64,000 nt of DNA, from the NCBI GenBank assembly GCA_025350965.1, contig JANXWV010000055.1:1-64000 (forward strand), written 5' to 3'. Both the position numbers and the translations under genes were made by a program. The stretch is from Rhizobacter sp. GTDB lineage: Bacteria; Pseudomonadota; Gammaproteobacteria; Burkholderiales; Burkholderiaceae_C. The notes below the pieces were generated by a model, which searched no databases, had not been told where the DNA came from, and saw only the letters and a list, made by a program, of their open reading frames with translations. This document shows, one piece after another, positions 7,131 to 16,394 of this stretch (position 1 is its first letter; each line of letters begins with the position of its first letter).

Positions 7131-9995
7131 TCAGGCCGGCGGTTGCAGTGACTGCGCCGCCAGGTCCAGCGCTTCGGCCAAAGTCATGGTGGCAGCACTC
7201 GCCCATGCGCGCTCGGTGGCAGCCGGGCCGATCTGCACGCGGATCAGGCGACGCACCTGCTCGACGTAACGCAGGTCGCTGTCGATCAGCGCGCTGAAGT
7301 TGGCGGTCCAGTAGCGCGCGCTGTAGGCCATCAGCCGGGCAGCCAGCTCGGGTTGGCGCCGGTGCGCGATGGGGCGCGCCAGGTTCCACAGGCCGAAGCC
7401 CATCATGTAGCGGTTCTGCAGCCGGGCCGAGCCGACGGCGCAGCGCGCGAAGGCCTGCTCGGCGTCGCGCCAGCGCACCATGTACGCGAACAGAAAGCCC
7501 TGCACGTTGGCCAGTTCGGGCAACGCGGCCACGTCGCCAGCGGCGATGAAGCGGCGCTCGCACTCGGCCAGTAGCAGCATCGCCGTCTCGTAGCGGTGCA
7601 GCTTGGCGTGGCAGTTCGCCTTGGTGAAGAGCATGCGGTTCGCATGGTGTTCGATGCCTGCCGCCTCGTACAGCTGTTGGGCGCGGCCGAACAGCGCGAT
7701 GGCCTCGTCCGACTTGCCATCGAGGTGGAAGGCCATGGTCGCGAGCAGCGCCGTCACGCCGGCCTCCAGCTCGACCGCGTGTTCCTGGCGCGCCAGGGCC
7801 ATCGCTTCGTCGAGCAGCGGGCGCATGCCAGCATCCCCGCGGGAACGCTCCCAATGCTGGCGTGCCTGCGCCAGCAGCGCAGCCGCACGCAGCGCGGGCT
7901 GTTGGCCCGCGAGTGCGAGCGCGCGGGTGGCGTGCGACTGCGCGGCCTCGCTCTCGCCCGCCACCAGCAAGGCCGCCCGCAGCACCAGGTGAGCGTGCAC
8001 CAGCAAGGCCTCGGAGCCACCCGCTTCGGCGGTCGACGCGGTCGACGCGGGCGCTGCGGGCGCTGCGCCGCCATGCTGCAGCAGCGCGCGCTCCATCAGC
8101 GAACGCACTTGCACCGGCATGCCGTGCTGATCCCACTCGCCGCGCAGGGCCACGCCCATGGCCAGAGCGAGCAGCGGCTCGGTGTCATCCACGGCCGTCT
8201 GCACGGCCTCGATAAAGTTCGGCAGCTCGTCGCGCGGTGCGGCCTGGCTGCGCTGCCCGAGCGTCAACGCGCAGGCCAGGAAGTGCGCGCGGTGGCGTTG
8301 GCGCAGCCGCTTGGCATCGGCCGGCAGAAGCTGCTCGTGCAGGAACTCGCGGATCATCTCCAGCATGAAGAAGCGCATCGACCCACTGGCATCGGCGTCG
8401 CTGGTCAGCAGCGAATCGGCGGTGAGTTCTTCGAGCAAGGCATGCGCGTTCGGCTCGTCGCTGATGGCTTGCGCACCCTGCGCCGACGAGCCGCCGCGAA
8501 ACACCGACAGCGCCATCAGGAAGCGCTGCTGCGACTGCGCCAGCAGCTGCCAGCTCCAGTCGATGGCCGCGCGGAGTGAATCGTGCCGGGCGCTGCCATT
8601 CACGCTGGCGCCTGCACCCCGCGCCGCGCTGCGGGCGAGCAAGCTGAACCGCTGGGCCAGCGCGGCGTGCATGTCGCTCGGCGAGAACGCGCGGCTGCGC
8701 GAGGCCGCCAGCTCGATGGCCAGCGGCAGGCCTTCGAGTGCACGGCACAGCGTGGCCAGGGCCTCGTGGTTGCGCGCGGTGACCTGGAAGTCGGGCCGCA
8801 CGCTGCGCGCCCGGTCCACGAAGAGCGACACGCTGGGGCTGCGCGCCACCTGCTCGACACTGCCGTGCGGCTCGGGCTGCGGCAAGGGTTGCAATGCCAG
8901 TTCGTGCTCGCCGGCCAGGCCGAGCACGCGCCGCGTGGTGACGAGCACATGCAGTTGGGCTGCGCCAGCGAGCAGCGCCTCGACCACGTTCACGCCGCCG
9001 GCCTGCACGAGCTGCTCGAAGTTGTCGAGCACGAGCAGCGCGCGCTGGCCGCGCAGCATCGCAATCACCTGCTCCAGCGGGTCACCGGGTGCGCGCGGAA
9101 GCGCGAGTGCCACGCGCAACTGCGTGGCCATCTGCGCAGCGTCGCGGCAGTCGGCCAGCGCAGCGAAAGCGACGCAGTCGAAGCCCTTCGCCGCACGGGC
9201 CACCTCAACGGCGAGGCGCGTCTTGCCGCAGCCCCCGGTGCCATGCAGCGTGACGAGCCGGTGCTGCGCGGACAGGTCGCGCAACTGCTCACGCTCGGCA
9301 CTGCGCGCGAAGAAGGTGGTGAGGTAGCTGGGCAGCACCGGCGAAGCCTGCGGCCACGGAACACTCGGTTCGATCTGCCCGCCGGGCCACGGAGTGGCGG
9401 CTGCGCCGGGTGCATCGGTTGGCGGGGCCGCGGGCTGGCCGGCACGTGCTTCGGCCTCGGCCACGCGGTCGAACAAGGCGGCGAGGCGGGCGCGTTCGTC
9501 CTGCACCCAGTCGTCGTAGAAACCGGGCAGCAGTTCGCCCCGGTACAACGAACGGGCCCGCTCGGTGTGGCCGGCGCGCACCGCACGCTCGAACTCGAGT
9601 GCATCGCAGGTGCAGGCGCCCGCCGCCAGGCGCACGCTTTGCCGGTCGGCCACCAGCACCGCGCCGGCACCCACACCCGGCGGCTCCAGCATGCGGCGCA
9701 GCGACGAGATCGCATTGCGCAGCCGGTTGCGGCCCACGTCGAGTTCGACCCCGGGCCACAGGTGCTCGACCAGTTCTTCGCGCGCGTGGTGGCGGTCGGG
9801 CGCCAGCACCAGCCGGGCCAGCAGTGCTGCGATCGGCTGGCTCACGAAGTGGGTCAAGGCGAGCTGGCCGTTGCGCGCTTCCAGCGCTCCGAGCACCCGC
9901 ACGTTCCACTGCCCAGCCAGAGGCTCGGCGGCGGCGGCAGGCAAGGGCTGGCGGGGTGACGTGGCGGACGGCATCGACATGGGCATTTGCGCCAT
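7131..9995 (-). CDS. SARP/BTAD-STAND ATPase transcriptional regulator
   Basis: A 954-residue AfsR/LuxR-MalT-style signal-transduction ATPase. Residues 30-130 are an OmpR-like winged-helix domain and 130-185 a bacterial transcriptional activation (BTAD) helical domain. From 228 comes an NB-ARC/STAND module with Walker A GTGGCGKT (252-259), Walker B LLVLDNFEQL and a TTRRVLGLAGE sensor segment. About 450 C-terminal residues follow with TPR-like helices that probably sense a ligand or partner. It most likely binds DNA and activates transcription after ATP-dependent opening. The carboxylase gene follows 55 bases downstream on the same strand, making it a plausible target or operon partner. SARP-type regulators are commoner in actinobacteria, but stand-alone versions occur in proteobacteria. 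Confidence 0.85.
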   Translation of the reverse strand: MAQMPMSMPSATSPRQPLPAAAAEPLAGQWNVRVLGALEARNGQLALTHFVSQPIAALLARLVLAPDRHHAREELVEHLWPGVELDVGRNRLRNAISSLRRMLEPPGVGAGAVLVADRQSVRLAAGACTCDALEFERAVRAGHTERARSLYRGELLPGFYDDWVQDERARLAALFDRVAEAEARAGQPAAPPTDAPGAAATPWPGGQIEPSVPWPQASPVLPSYLTTFFARSAEREQLRDLSAQHRLVTLHGTGGCGKTRLAVEVARAAKGFDCVAFAALADCRDAAQMATQLRVALALPRAPGDPLEQVIAMLRGQRALLVLDNFEQLVQAGGVNVVEALLAGAAQLHVLVTTRRVLGLAGEHELALQPLPQPEPHGSVEQVARSPSVSLFVDRARSVRPDFQVTARNHEALATLCRALEGLPLAIELAASRSRAFSPSDMHAALAQRFSLLARSAARGAGASVNGSARHDSLRAAIDWSWQLLAQSQQRFLMALSVFRGGSSAQGAQAISDEPNAHALLEELTADSLLTSDADASGSMRFFMLEMIREFLHEQLLPADAKRLRQRHRAHFLACALTLGQRSQAAPRDELPNFIEAVQTAVDDTEPLLALAMGVALRGEWDQHGMPVQVRSLMERALLQHGGAAPAAPASTASTAEAGGSEALLVHAHLVLRAALLVAGESEAAQSHATRALALAGQQPALRAAALLAQARQHWERSRGDAGMRPLLDEAMALARQEHAVELEAGVTALLATMAFHLDGKSDEAIALFGRAQQLYEAAGIEHHANRMLFTKANCHAKLHRYETAMLLLAECERRFIAAGDVAALPELANVQGFLFAYMVRWRDAEQAFARCAVGSARLQNRYMMGFGLWNLARPIAHRRQPELAARLMAYSARYWTANFSALIDSDLRYVEQVRRLIRVQIGPAATERAWASAATMTLAEALDLAAQSLQPPA

Positions 9996-10153
9996 GCCGA
10001 CGCAGGTGCCGGCGTGGCGCTAGGCCGATGGTAGCCAAGGCTTCGCGCTGCGGGCCCCCGCGACTGAGTGGGTCGCCGGCTCGCCGCGCGAGCCCCGCCA
10101 TCGCGTGCGGCCGGCAGGCCGGTGCGGTGGTCGATGCCCGAGTGGCGCCCACG

Positions 10154-10585
10154 TCAAGGCGGCTTGGCAAGCGCCGCTGGCGCGTTGATCGTGATACCGC
10201 GCTGGCGCAGTTGTTCGACGATGGCCCGGGCGTTCGGGTTGCCCTCGGCCGCCAGCTTTGCGGTCGCCGAGGCAACTGCATCGAGCGCCGCACGCACCTT
10301 GGCGGCTCCCTGGACCTGCGTGTCCAGCGCCGCCTGGGCGTTGCCGAGCTGCTGCCGCTCGGCCAGCAACTGCACCGACTGGAAGCCGAACCAGCCGGTC
10401 ATGCCGAACGCCAGCAGCAGCATCGGCACGAAGCCGGAACGCTCCGCCTGCGCACGCGCGGCCGGCACCGCGGGGGCTGCGCGCAGCCGTGGCGCCATTG
10501 CCGGCACGGCACTCGGCTGCGCATGCACACTCGGTTGAATGTGCGGCGCACCGACAGGGTGGGCCTGCCCTGCAGCGGCGCTCAT
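10154..10585 (-). CDS. Small single-pass membrane protein, second of a related pair
   Basis: A 143-residue protein with a Pro/Ala/His-rich N-terminus (1-50), one hydrophobic helix (about 52-70) with a GWFGF turn, an Ala/Gln-rich predicted coiled coil (72-115), and a C-terminal NARAIVEQLRQRGITINAPAA segment. Its start overlaps the stop of the gene before it by four bases (ATGA), indicating translational coupling. The C-terminal region resembles the upstream partner (NDAQVLNMLAAQGLSVSVNAPAA), so the two look like diverged duplicates. I do not recognise a named family. Position suggests a job in the inner membrane alongside the PEP-CTERM protein encoded first in the unit. Confidence 0.75.
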   Translation of the reverse strand: MSAAAGQAHPVGAPHIQPSVHAQPSAVPAMAPRLRAAPAVPAARAQAERSGFVPMLLLAFGMTGWFGFQSVQLLAERQQLGNAQAALDTQVQGAAKVRAALDAVASATAKLAAEGNPNARAIVEQLRQRGITINAPAALAKPP

Positions 10586-10914
10586 TTCGCGCCCTTGCGC
10601 GTTGCCACGTCGGCGCCGCCTGCTGCGGGTGCCGTGGGTGCCGCGGGTGCATTCACGCTGACGCTCAGCCCCTGCGCCGCCAGCATGTTCAGCACCTGCG
10701 CGTCGTTGCCCTTCACGCCAAGTTCGGCCAGTGCCTTGACCATCTCGCGGTACAGGGCCTCATGCCCGCCCGCCTGCTGCACCAACAGCTGGTTCTGATT
10801 CAGAACCCCTTGATCGGCACGGTTCTGCGTGAAGAGCCAACCGTTGGACGCCGCCAGCAGCACGGTCAAAGCGCCCAAGCCGGTCAACAGATTGAATTGC
10901 CAGGTCGACAACAT
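10582..10914 (-). CDS. Small single-pass membrane protein, first of a related pair
   Basis: A 110-residue protein with a hydrophobic helix at about 7-24 (LLTGLGALTVLLAASNGWLF), a Gln/Asn-rich predicted coiled coil, and a C-terminal tail. Two ATGs are possible. The inner one at 10914 is chosen because AAGGG lies nine bases before it, while the outer one at 10923 has the same purines almost touching it. The gene begins 27 bases after the PEP-CTERM gene and ends overlapping its paralogue, so all three form one transcription unit. Function is unknown. A periplasmic C-terminus anchored by the N-terminal helix is the likeliest topology. Confidence 0.75.
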   Translation of the reverse strand: MLSTWQFNLLTGLGALTVLLAASNGWLFTQNRADQGVLNQNQLLVQQAGGHEALYREMVKALAELGVKGNDAQVLNMLAAQGLSVSVNAPAAPTAPAAGGADVATRKGAK

Positions 10915-10941
10915 GGTGTGCATCCCTTGCTCGGGCGGTGG

Positions 10942-13900
10942 TCAGGCAGCGTCCGCCATCGCCTTCGCACGGCGCGCGCGCCCCACGCCGACGAGACCGA
11001 GCAGGCCGATGAAGATCATCAGGTTCGTGCCAGGCTCGGGGATGGCGTTGATGCCGACGACGCTGCCGTGCAGCACGAGCGTGGTGTCGAACAGAGCGGC
11101 GTTGTAGCCGCTGGCGTTGCTGCCGAAGGCGTGCAGCGTGATCGTGTCATCGAACGTTCCCAGCGTGCCGCTGGCAAAGCTCACCAGCGGGCCGCTCTGC
11201 GCCGCGCCGGCGCCGAGGCCCGAGAACGGGCCGAAGCCGCTCAAGCTGAACTCTGCCCCGACGCCCGACACATCGAACGAGCCGGCCAGCAGGTCCGCCA
11301 GGCCCGACGCCCCGTTGAGCACCTGCAGCGCATCGGTCAAGCTGGCGCTGCCGAGGGTCAGCGTGCCGAAGTCCAGTGTGTAGGCGTTGCCCACGTGCGA
11401 GAGCGTGGCCGCTCCGCTGGTCTTGGCCAGCGCCGCCTGCGCGTAGTTGTTGACCTGACCCTTGAGCGTGATGAGCGTGGAGCTGAGCGGCAGATCGCTC
11501 ATGTCGGCGTTGTGGCTCGCGAATGCGGCCGTGGCCGAGCCGGTGAAGAGGCCAGACGCCGCCGTGGTAAGGCCGGCCTGGAAGCTCGTGGCATCGCTGC
11601 CCTGCGCCGCCACACCGGCCAGCGTGCCACTCGCCGTGAACGGCCCGGTGGCGCTGCCGAGCGTGCCGCGCAGCACGTCGTTCAGCGCCGTGCTCGGGGC
11701 CGCGTTGCCGACCGACACACCTTGTGTGGCAACCACATCGCCGGTGTGCACGATGCCGAAGTCGATTGACGCAGTGTTCACTTGGGCTACCGCCGCCGCG
11801 TACACCTTGCCGCTGACGCTGACCTGCTGTGAGGCCAGCGTGAGCTGGCAGTTCGGCGCGCAGTTGCCGACGTTGCTCGCGTCGGACACGAGCGAGAGCG
11901 TGGCGCTGCCGGCGTTGGCGCCGGTGAAGTTGCCTGCGACCGCGGTGCTCAGGCCGACGCTGAGCTGGCTCGCGCTGGTGCCGGCCGGGTTGAGCAAGCT
12001 GAAACTGCCGCTGGCCGTGACCGGTACACCGTTGCTTGCGATGCTGGCATTCAGCGCAGCCTGCGGCGCGACAGTCGCCTGGTTCGTGATGCTCACGAAC
12101 GCGCTGGGCGACGCATCGCCAACGCGGCGCGCGCCGAAGTCGATGGCCGGGTTGTTGACAACCGGGCTGGCCTGGTTGATGACGTTGGCCTGCGCCTGGA
12201 TCGTGCCCGCCACACCGTAGTTCTGGCTGCCGGCAGCGGCCGTACCCAGGCCGTTGCTCACGCCGTTCACGGCCCCGGCCGTCGTGTAGTTCACCGCGAT
12301 GCCGCCGCTCACCGCGCCGGCGGAGGCGGTGTTCACCGTCACTGTCATTGCGCCGTTGCCGGCCGTGCTGTTGCTGCCCGCCAGAATGCCAGCGAGCGTG
12401 CCCGTGCCGCTGATGATCGATGCGCTGGCGCCGGTCGATGCCCCGAAGCTCGCGTTGAGGTCTTCGACGAAGCCGGCCGCACCCGTGGCGGTGTTGCGGA
12501 TCACCAGGGCCTGGCTCACCAGTTGCCCGACCTGCACCGTGCCGAAGTTCAGTGCCGCAGTCTGGATCGCACCGCTGGCCGCCTGGAAGACGTTGCCGTT
12601 GACCGTGACCACCTGCGTGCCCACGCTTGCTGTGCCCAGGCCGTTGCTGACACCGGCCACCGCACCGGCCGTCTGGTAGGCGAGCGTCACGCCGCCCGTG
12701 CGCGCGCCGGCGGCGGCCGTGTTCACACCCACGGTGATCGCCCCGCTGCCGGTGTTGCCCGTACCCGCCAGCCGGCCGAGCACCGCACCGCTGGCCGTGG
12801 CCGCGCCGCTGGTGCTACCGACCGCTGCATTCAGGTCTTCGCTGAATGCGCCTGCCGTCGCGGTGTTCGAGATCGCGAGCGCTGCAGTGTTGGCCCCGCC
12901 GACGCGCTGGTTGGCGATCTGCACCGGCGAAGCGCTGCTGCCGACGGCCGCGTTGAACGCTGCGGCGCCGCCGGCGATCACGATGTTCAGCTTCTGGTCC
13001 GCGATGTTGCTGAAGTTGCTCGTCAGATTCAGCACCTGGCCGGTGAGCGGGGCCAGCACGCCGGCACTGGCCGTCGTGAAGGTCACGCCGAGGTTGCCGG
13101 TGTTGCTGCCGGCCGGGCCGGTGTTGTAGTTGCCGGCGGTCACGCCAGCGCCGCTCAGGCGCGCATCGGTCAGGTTCGCGCCGTTCACGTTCGTCTGGAT
13201 CGCACCGCGCAGCGACGGGCCGGTGCTGCCGGTGTTCGCGACCTGGTAGTTGTAGGTCGTGGCACCGACGCGCATGTTGCCCAGCGTGAGCGTGGCGTTG
13301 GCGGTGGCACCGTTCGTCACGCCGGTGCCGGTGATGGCCTGCGCCGCATCGCCGCCAGCCACGATCAGGCCGGCGCCGTTGACGCCGGCGCGGCGGTCGA
13401 ACACGTTGCCGGTGCCAGCGACGACGCTGGTGTAGTCGTTGGTGATGGTCAGGTTCTGCGTGCCGATGTTCAGCGTCGAGCCGGCCCCGCCCACGACGAG
13501 CTTGCCTTGCGTGTTGGCGGCGTTGGCGAGGGTGAGAATGCCAGCCGAATCGACCCGCAGGGTGCCGGTTCCGGTAACGCCGTTGGCGAGGCTCAGCGTG
13601 CCGTTCTGGGCGCGCATCGTGCCGTTGTTGGTCACTGCACCGTTGACGCTCACGCTGATCGTGCCGCCACCGTCGGCGTTGATGGTGCCGTTGTTCGTCA
13701 GGCTAGCCGCACCCCCTACGAAGGACTGCAGGCCGATCAGGCCGTTCTGGCCACGCACCGTCACGCCCGAGCCGAGCACGAGGTTGCCGGCCTCGAGGTT
13801 GAGCCGGTTGGAGCCGGCGTTGTCGGCGAACACGATGCTGCCGGTGCCGCCGATGGTCTGGTCGCCTTGCGACGCGAGGATGCTGTTCTGGCCGATCTTG

Positions 13901-16203
13901 ATCGTGCCGTTCAGCGTCATGCCGCCGGCCGAGATGCGCTCGATGCCGGTTGCGCCAGCCATGTCGAGCACGCCGTTGAGCGTCACGCCGTTGAGGTAGT
14001 TGCTATTGCCGTTGGTGGCGTTGAAGACGCCTGAGCCGATCGAATTGAGCACACCACCGGTGATGACGGCGCCGTTCAGAAGAACCACGCTGCCTGCGTC
14101 GGCGAGCATCACGCCGGCACTGTTGTCATAGCCGCCGCCAGCGGTCAGCACGAGTGTGCCGCCGTTCTGCGCGCGCATCGTTCCATTGTTGGTGACCACG
14201 CCGTTGACGGCGAGCGTGATCGTGCCGCCGTTCACGTCGGCACTGATGTTGCCGTTGTTGGTGAGCGTGGAGGCGCCACCGACGAACGATTGCCCGCCGA
14301 TGGTGCCGTTGTTGCCACGCACCGTGATGCCGCTGCCGAGCGTGAGGTTGCCGCCCTCCATATTGAACCGGTTGCTGCCGGTGTTGTCGGCGAACACGAT
14401 GCTGCCGGTGCCGCTGATCGTCTGGTCGCCTTGCGGCGCGAGGACGCTGTTCTGGCCGATGTTGATCGTCGCGTTGTTCAGCGTGAGGCCGCCCACGACA
14501 CGCTCGATGCCGGTGGCCGAGGCGAGATCGAGCGTGCCGGCGTACGTGACGCCGTTGAAGAAGTTGTTGCCGTTGTTGCTGGCGCGGAAGGTCCCGCTGC
14601 CGGTGGTGTTGATGGCGCCGGTGAGGGTAACGCCGTTCTGCAGCACGGTGGAGCCGGCGCCAGCGAGGATCTGGCTGCCGCTGTTGCCCTGCACGTTGGA
14701 GTTGAGCAGAAGCGTGCCGCCATTCAATGCCGACAGCGTGCCGTTGTTGGTGACCAGGCCGTTGACGGCAAGCATGATCGTGCCGCCGCCCACGTCGGCA
14801 CTGATGGTGCCGTTGTTCGTGAGCGTGGAGGCGCCAGCGGCGAACGATTGCCCGCCAATGGCGCCGGTGTGGCCACGCACCGTGATCCCGCTGCCGAGCG
14901 TGAGGTTGCCGCCCTCCACATTGAGCCGGTTGCTGCCGGCGTTGTCGGCGAACACGATGCTGCCGCTGCCGCTGATGGTCTGGTCACCTTGCGGCGCGAA
15001 GACGCTGTTCTGGCCGATGTTGACGGCGCCGTTGAGAACCAAGCCGCCGGTCACGCGCTCGATGCCGGTGGCCGTGGCCAGGTCGAGCGCGCCGGTGAAG
15101 CTGACGCCGTTGAAGAAGTTGCCTCCGCTGTTGCTGGCGCGGAACGAGCCGGAGCCCGCATTGGTGATCGTGCCGTTCAGGGCCACGCCGTTCTGGATCA
15201 CCGTGCTCCCGGCGCCGGCGACGATCTGGCTGCCCACGCCGCCGTTGATGCTGTTGTTGAGCAGCAGCGTGCCGCCGTTTTGCGCCGATAGCGTGCCGTT
15301 GTTGGTGACCGCACCGTTGACGGCGAGCGTGATCGTGCCGCCACTCACGTCGGCGCTGATCGTGCCGTTGTTGGTGAGCGTCGAGGCGCCACCGATGAAC
15401 GATTGCCCGCCGATGTAGCCCGTGTCGCCACGCACCGTGATACCCGAGCCGAGCGTGAGGTTGCCAGCCTCCACATTGAACCGGTTGCTGCCTGCGTTGT
15501 CGGCGAACACGATGTTGCCGGTGCCGCTGAAGGTCTGGTCGCCCTGCGGCGCGAGAACGCTGTTCTGGCCGATCTTGATCGTGCCGTTGAGCACCATGCC
15601 GCCGGCCGAGATGCGCTCGATGCCGGTGCCGCCCGACATGTCGAGCACGCCGTTGAGCGTGACGCCGTTCAGGAAGTTGCTGCCGCTGTTGAAGGCCACC
15701 AGCGCACCGCTGCCGGTGCTGTTGATCGTGCCGCCGGTGATGGTGCTGCCGAACTGGTTGGCCACGCTGCCGGCACCGATGTTGATCACGCCGCCAGTGT
15801 TGTCGACGTTGTGGCCGCCGGAGATCTGAAGCGCCGCCGTGCTCGGGCCGCCGACGTTGATCGTGCCGGTGTTGGTGGTGCTGCCGCCACCCTGCAGCGT
15901 GAACGTGAATGCATCGATGTTGATGCTGCCGGCGTTGGTCAGGCCGAGTACGGACTGCCCGACATCAATGGTGACAGTTTTGCCGATCGCGATGGTTGCG
16001 GTGTCACTCCCCGGGCCGGTCGGCACGATCCCGCACGACCAGTTGCCCGCGCTGCCCCAGTTGCCGGTGGCCGGGTTCCAGGTGCAACTGGCGGCCTCGG
16101 CCTGCTGCAGGGTCGCGGTGCCGGCGACGATCATCGCCGCGACGGCGAGCGCGGTTTTCCTGAAAGTGCTGTGGCGCTTGCTGTTGATGTGCTGGCTGGT
16201 CAT
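10942..16203 (-). CDS. Giant repetitive exported protein with PEP-CTERM anchor
   Basis: A 1,753-residue surface or matrix protein. A signal peptide with LAVAAMIVAGTATLQQAEA near the N-terminus leads into a CTWNPATGNWGSAGNWSCG segment typical of autotransporter-like repeats. Four tandem copies of a roughly 186-residue Gly/Asn/Thr-rich beta-repeat follow (marker GSNRFNVEAGNLTLGSG). Then come about five choice-of-anchor D modules (ALNFGTVQVGQLVSQALVI type) and a C-terminal IPEPG, hydrophobic helix and RARRAK tail, which is a PEP-CTERM sorting signal for exosortase. In the start region GGGGAG sits eight bases before the ATG at 16203, so the longer frame from 16260 is rejected. No exosortase lies in the window. 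Such proteins are tied to exopolysaccharide and biofilm formation; the exact role here is inferred. Confidence 0.85.
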   Translation of the reverse strand: MTSQHINSKRHSTFRKTALAVAAMIVAGTATLQQAEAASCTWNPATGNWGSAGNWSCGIVPTGPGSDTATIAIGKTVTIDVGQSVLGLTNAGSINIDAFTFTLQGGGSTTNTGTINVGGPSTAALQISGGHNVDNTGGVINIGAGSVANQFGSTITGGTINSTGSGALVAFNSGSNFLNGVTLNGVLDMSGGTGIERISAGGMVLNGTIKIGQNSVLAPQGDQTFSGTGNIVFADNAGSNRFNVEAGNLTLGSGITVRGDTGYIGGQSFIGGASTLTNNGTISADVSGGTITLAVNGAVTNNGTLSAQNGGTLLLNNSINGGVGSQIVAGAGSTVIQNGVALNGTITNAGSGSFRASNSGGNFFNGVSFTGALDLATATGIERVTGGLVLNGAVNIGQNSVFAPQGDQTISGSGSIVFADNAGSNRLNVEGGNLTLGSGITVRGHTGAIGGQSFAAGASTLTNNGTISADVGGGTIMLAVNGLVTNNGTLSALNGGTLLLNSNVQGNSGSQILAGAGSTVLQNGVTLTGAINTTGSGTFRASNNGNNFFNGVTYAGTLDLASATGIERVVGGLTLNNATINIGQNSVLAPQGDQTISGTGSIVFADNTGSNRFNMEGGNLTLGSGITVRGNNGTIGGQSFVGGASTLTNNGNISADVNGGTITLAVNGVVTNNGTMRAQNGGTLVLTAGGGYDNSAGVMLADAGSVVLLNGAVITGGVLNSIGSGVFNATNGNSNYLNGVTLNGVLDMAGATGIERISAGGMTLNGTIKIGQNSILASQGDQTIGGTGSIVFADNAGSNRLNLEAGNLVLGSGVTVRGQNGLIGLQSFVGGAASLTNNGTINADGGGTISVSVNGAVTNNGTMRAQNGTLSLANGVTGTGTLRVDSAGILTLANAANTQGKLVVGGAGSTLNIGTQNLTITNDYTSVVAGTGNVFDRRAGVNGAGLIVAGGDAAQAITGTGVTNGATANATLTLGNMRVGATTYNYQVANTGSTGPSLRGAIQTNVNGANLTDARLSGAGVTAGNYNTGPAGSNTGNLGVTFTTASAGVLAPLTGQVLNLTSNFSNIADQKLNIVIAGGAAAFNAAVGSSASPVQIANQRVGGANTAALAISNTATAGAFSEDLNAAVGSTSGAATASGAVLGRLAGTGNTGSGAITVGVNTAAAGARTGGVTLAYQTAGAVAGVSNGLGTASVGTQVVTVNGNVFQAASGAIQTAALNFGTVQVGQLVSQALVIRNTATGAAGFVEDLNASFGASTGASASIISGTGTLAGILAGSNSTAGNGAMTVTVNTASAGAVSGGIAVNYTTAGAVNGVSNGLGTAAAGSQNYGVAGTIQAQANVINQASPVVNNPAIDFGARRVGDASPSAFVSITNQATVAPQAALNASIASNGVPVTASGSFSLLNPAGTSASQLSVGLSTAVAGNFTGANAGSATLSLVSDASNVGNCAPNCQLTLASQQVSVSGKVYAAAVAQVNTASIDFGIVHTGDVVATQGVSVGNAAPSTALNDVLRGTLGSATGPFTASGTLAGVAAQGSDATSFQAGLTTAASGLFTGSATAAFASHNADMSDLPLSSTLITLKGQVNNYAQAALAKTSGAATLSHVGNAYTLDFGTLTLGSASLTDALQVLNGASGLADLLAGSFDVSGVGAEFSLSGFGPFSGLGAGAAQSGPLVSFASGTLGTFDDTITLHAFGSNASGYNAALFDTTLVLHGSVVGINAIPEPGTNLMIFIGLLGLVGVGRARRAKAMADAA
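13620..15780 (-). repeat. Four tandem repeats of about 558 bp in the PEP-CTERM gene
   Basis: The same marker sequence TGTCGGCGAACACGAT recurs at 13821, 14385, 14943 and 15498, giving spacings of 564, 558 and 555 bases. Surrounding sequence is closely related in every copy, and units differ by small in-frame changes. This is a long tandem array that could expand or contract by recombination. Confidence 0.9.
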
Positions 16204-16262
16204 GTGGTGGCTCCCCGGGGCGCGGTGGTGGTTCGGATACTTGGGGGTGAGGATTGCCACCT

Positions 16263-16280
16263 ACCGTTAAGCAACCGTTA
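16263..16280 (-). promoter_or_regulatory. Paired 7-bp direct repeat upstream of the PEP-CTERM gene
   Basis: ACCGTTA occurs twice with an 11-base period (one helical turn) 60-77 bases upstream of the PEP-CTERM start. On the coding strand it reads TAACGGT twice. The spacing suits a dimeric regulator bound to one DNA face. No matching regulator can be named, and I could not find a convincing sigma-54 promoter here. Confidence 0.35.
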
Positions 16281-16294
16281 GAAAAGCACACGCG

Positions 16295-16334
16295 AACGCC
16301 ACCGAATCACCCCCAGGTCAGGGGGGTCGGCGTT
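16295..16334 (-). terminator. Long inverted repeat after dadA
   Basis: Nested inverted repeats (outer AACGCC/GGCGTT, inner ACCCCC/GGGGGT) form a hairpin 60 bases past the dadA stop. On the minus strand, seven to nine bases after the hairpin, comes TGCTTTTCT, a weak T-tract. It probably separates dadA transcription from the PEP-CTERM unit. Confidence 0.45.
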
Positions 16335-16394
16335 AGATGCGGGGGTGGCGCAGGGTGGGTTTCTACCGAGCGGCCGGGCGCCGCTGCGCCATGC

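Noticed and set aside
12523-15418. Long plus-strand open frames (up to 503 residues) opposite the PEP-CTERM gene
   Set aside because: They are antisense shadows of a GC-rich, stop-poor repeat array. Their residue make-up repeats with the array, and the minus-strand gene has the signal peptide, domains and ribosome-binding site.
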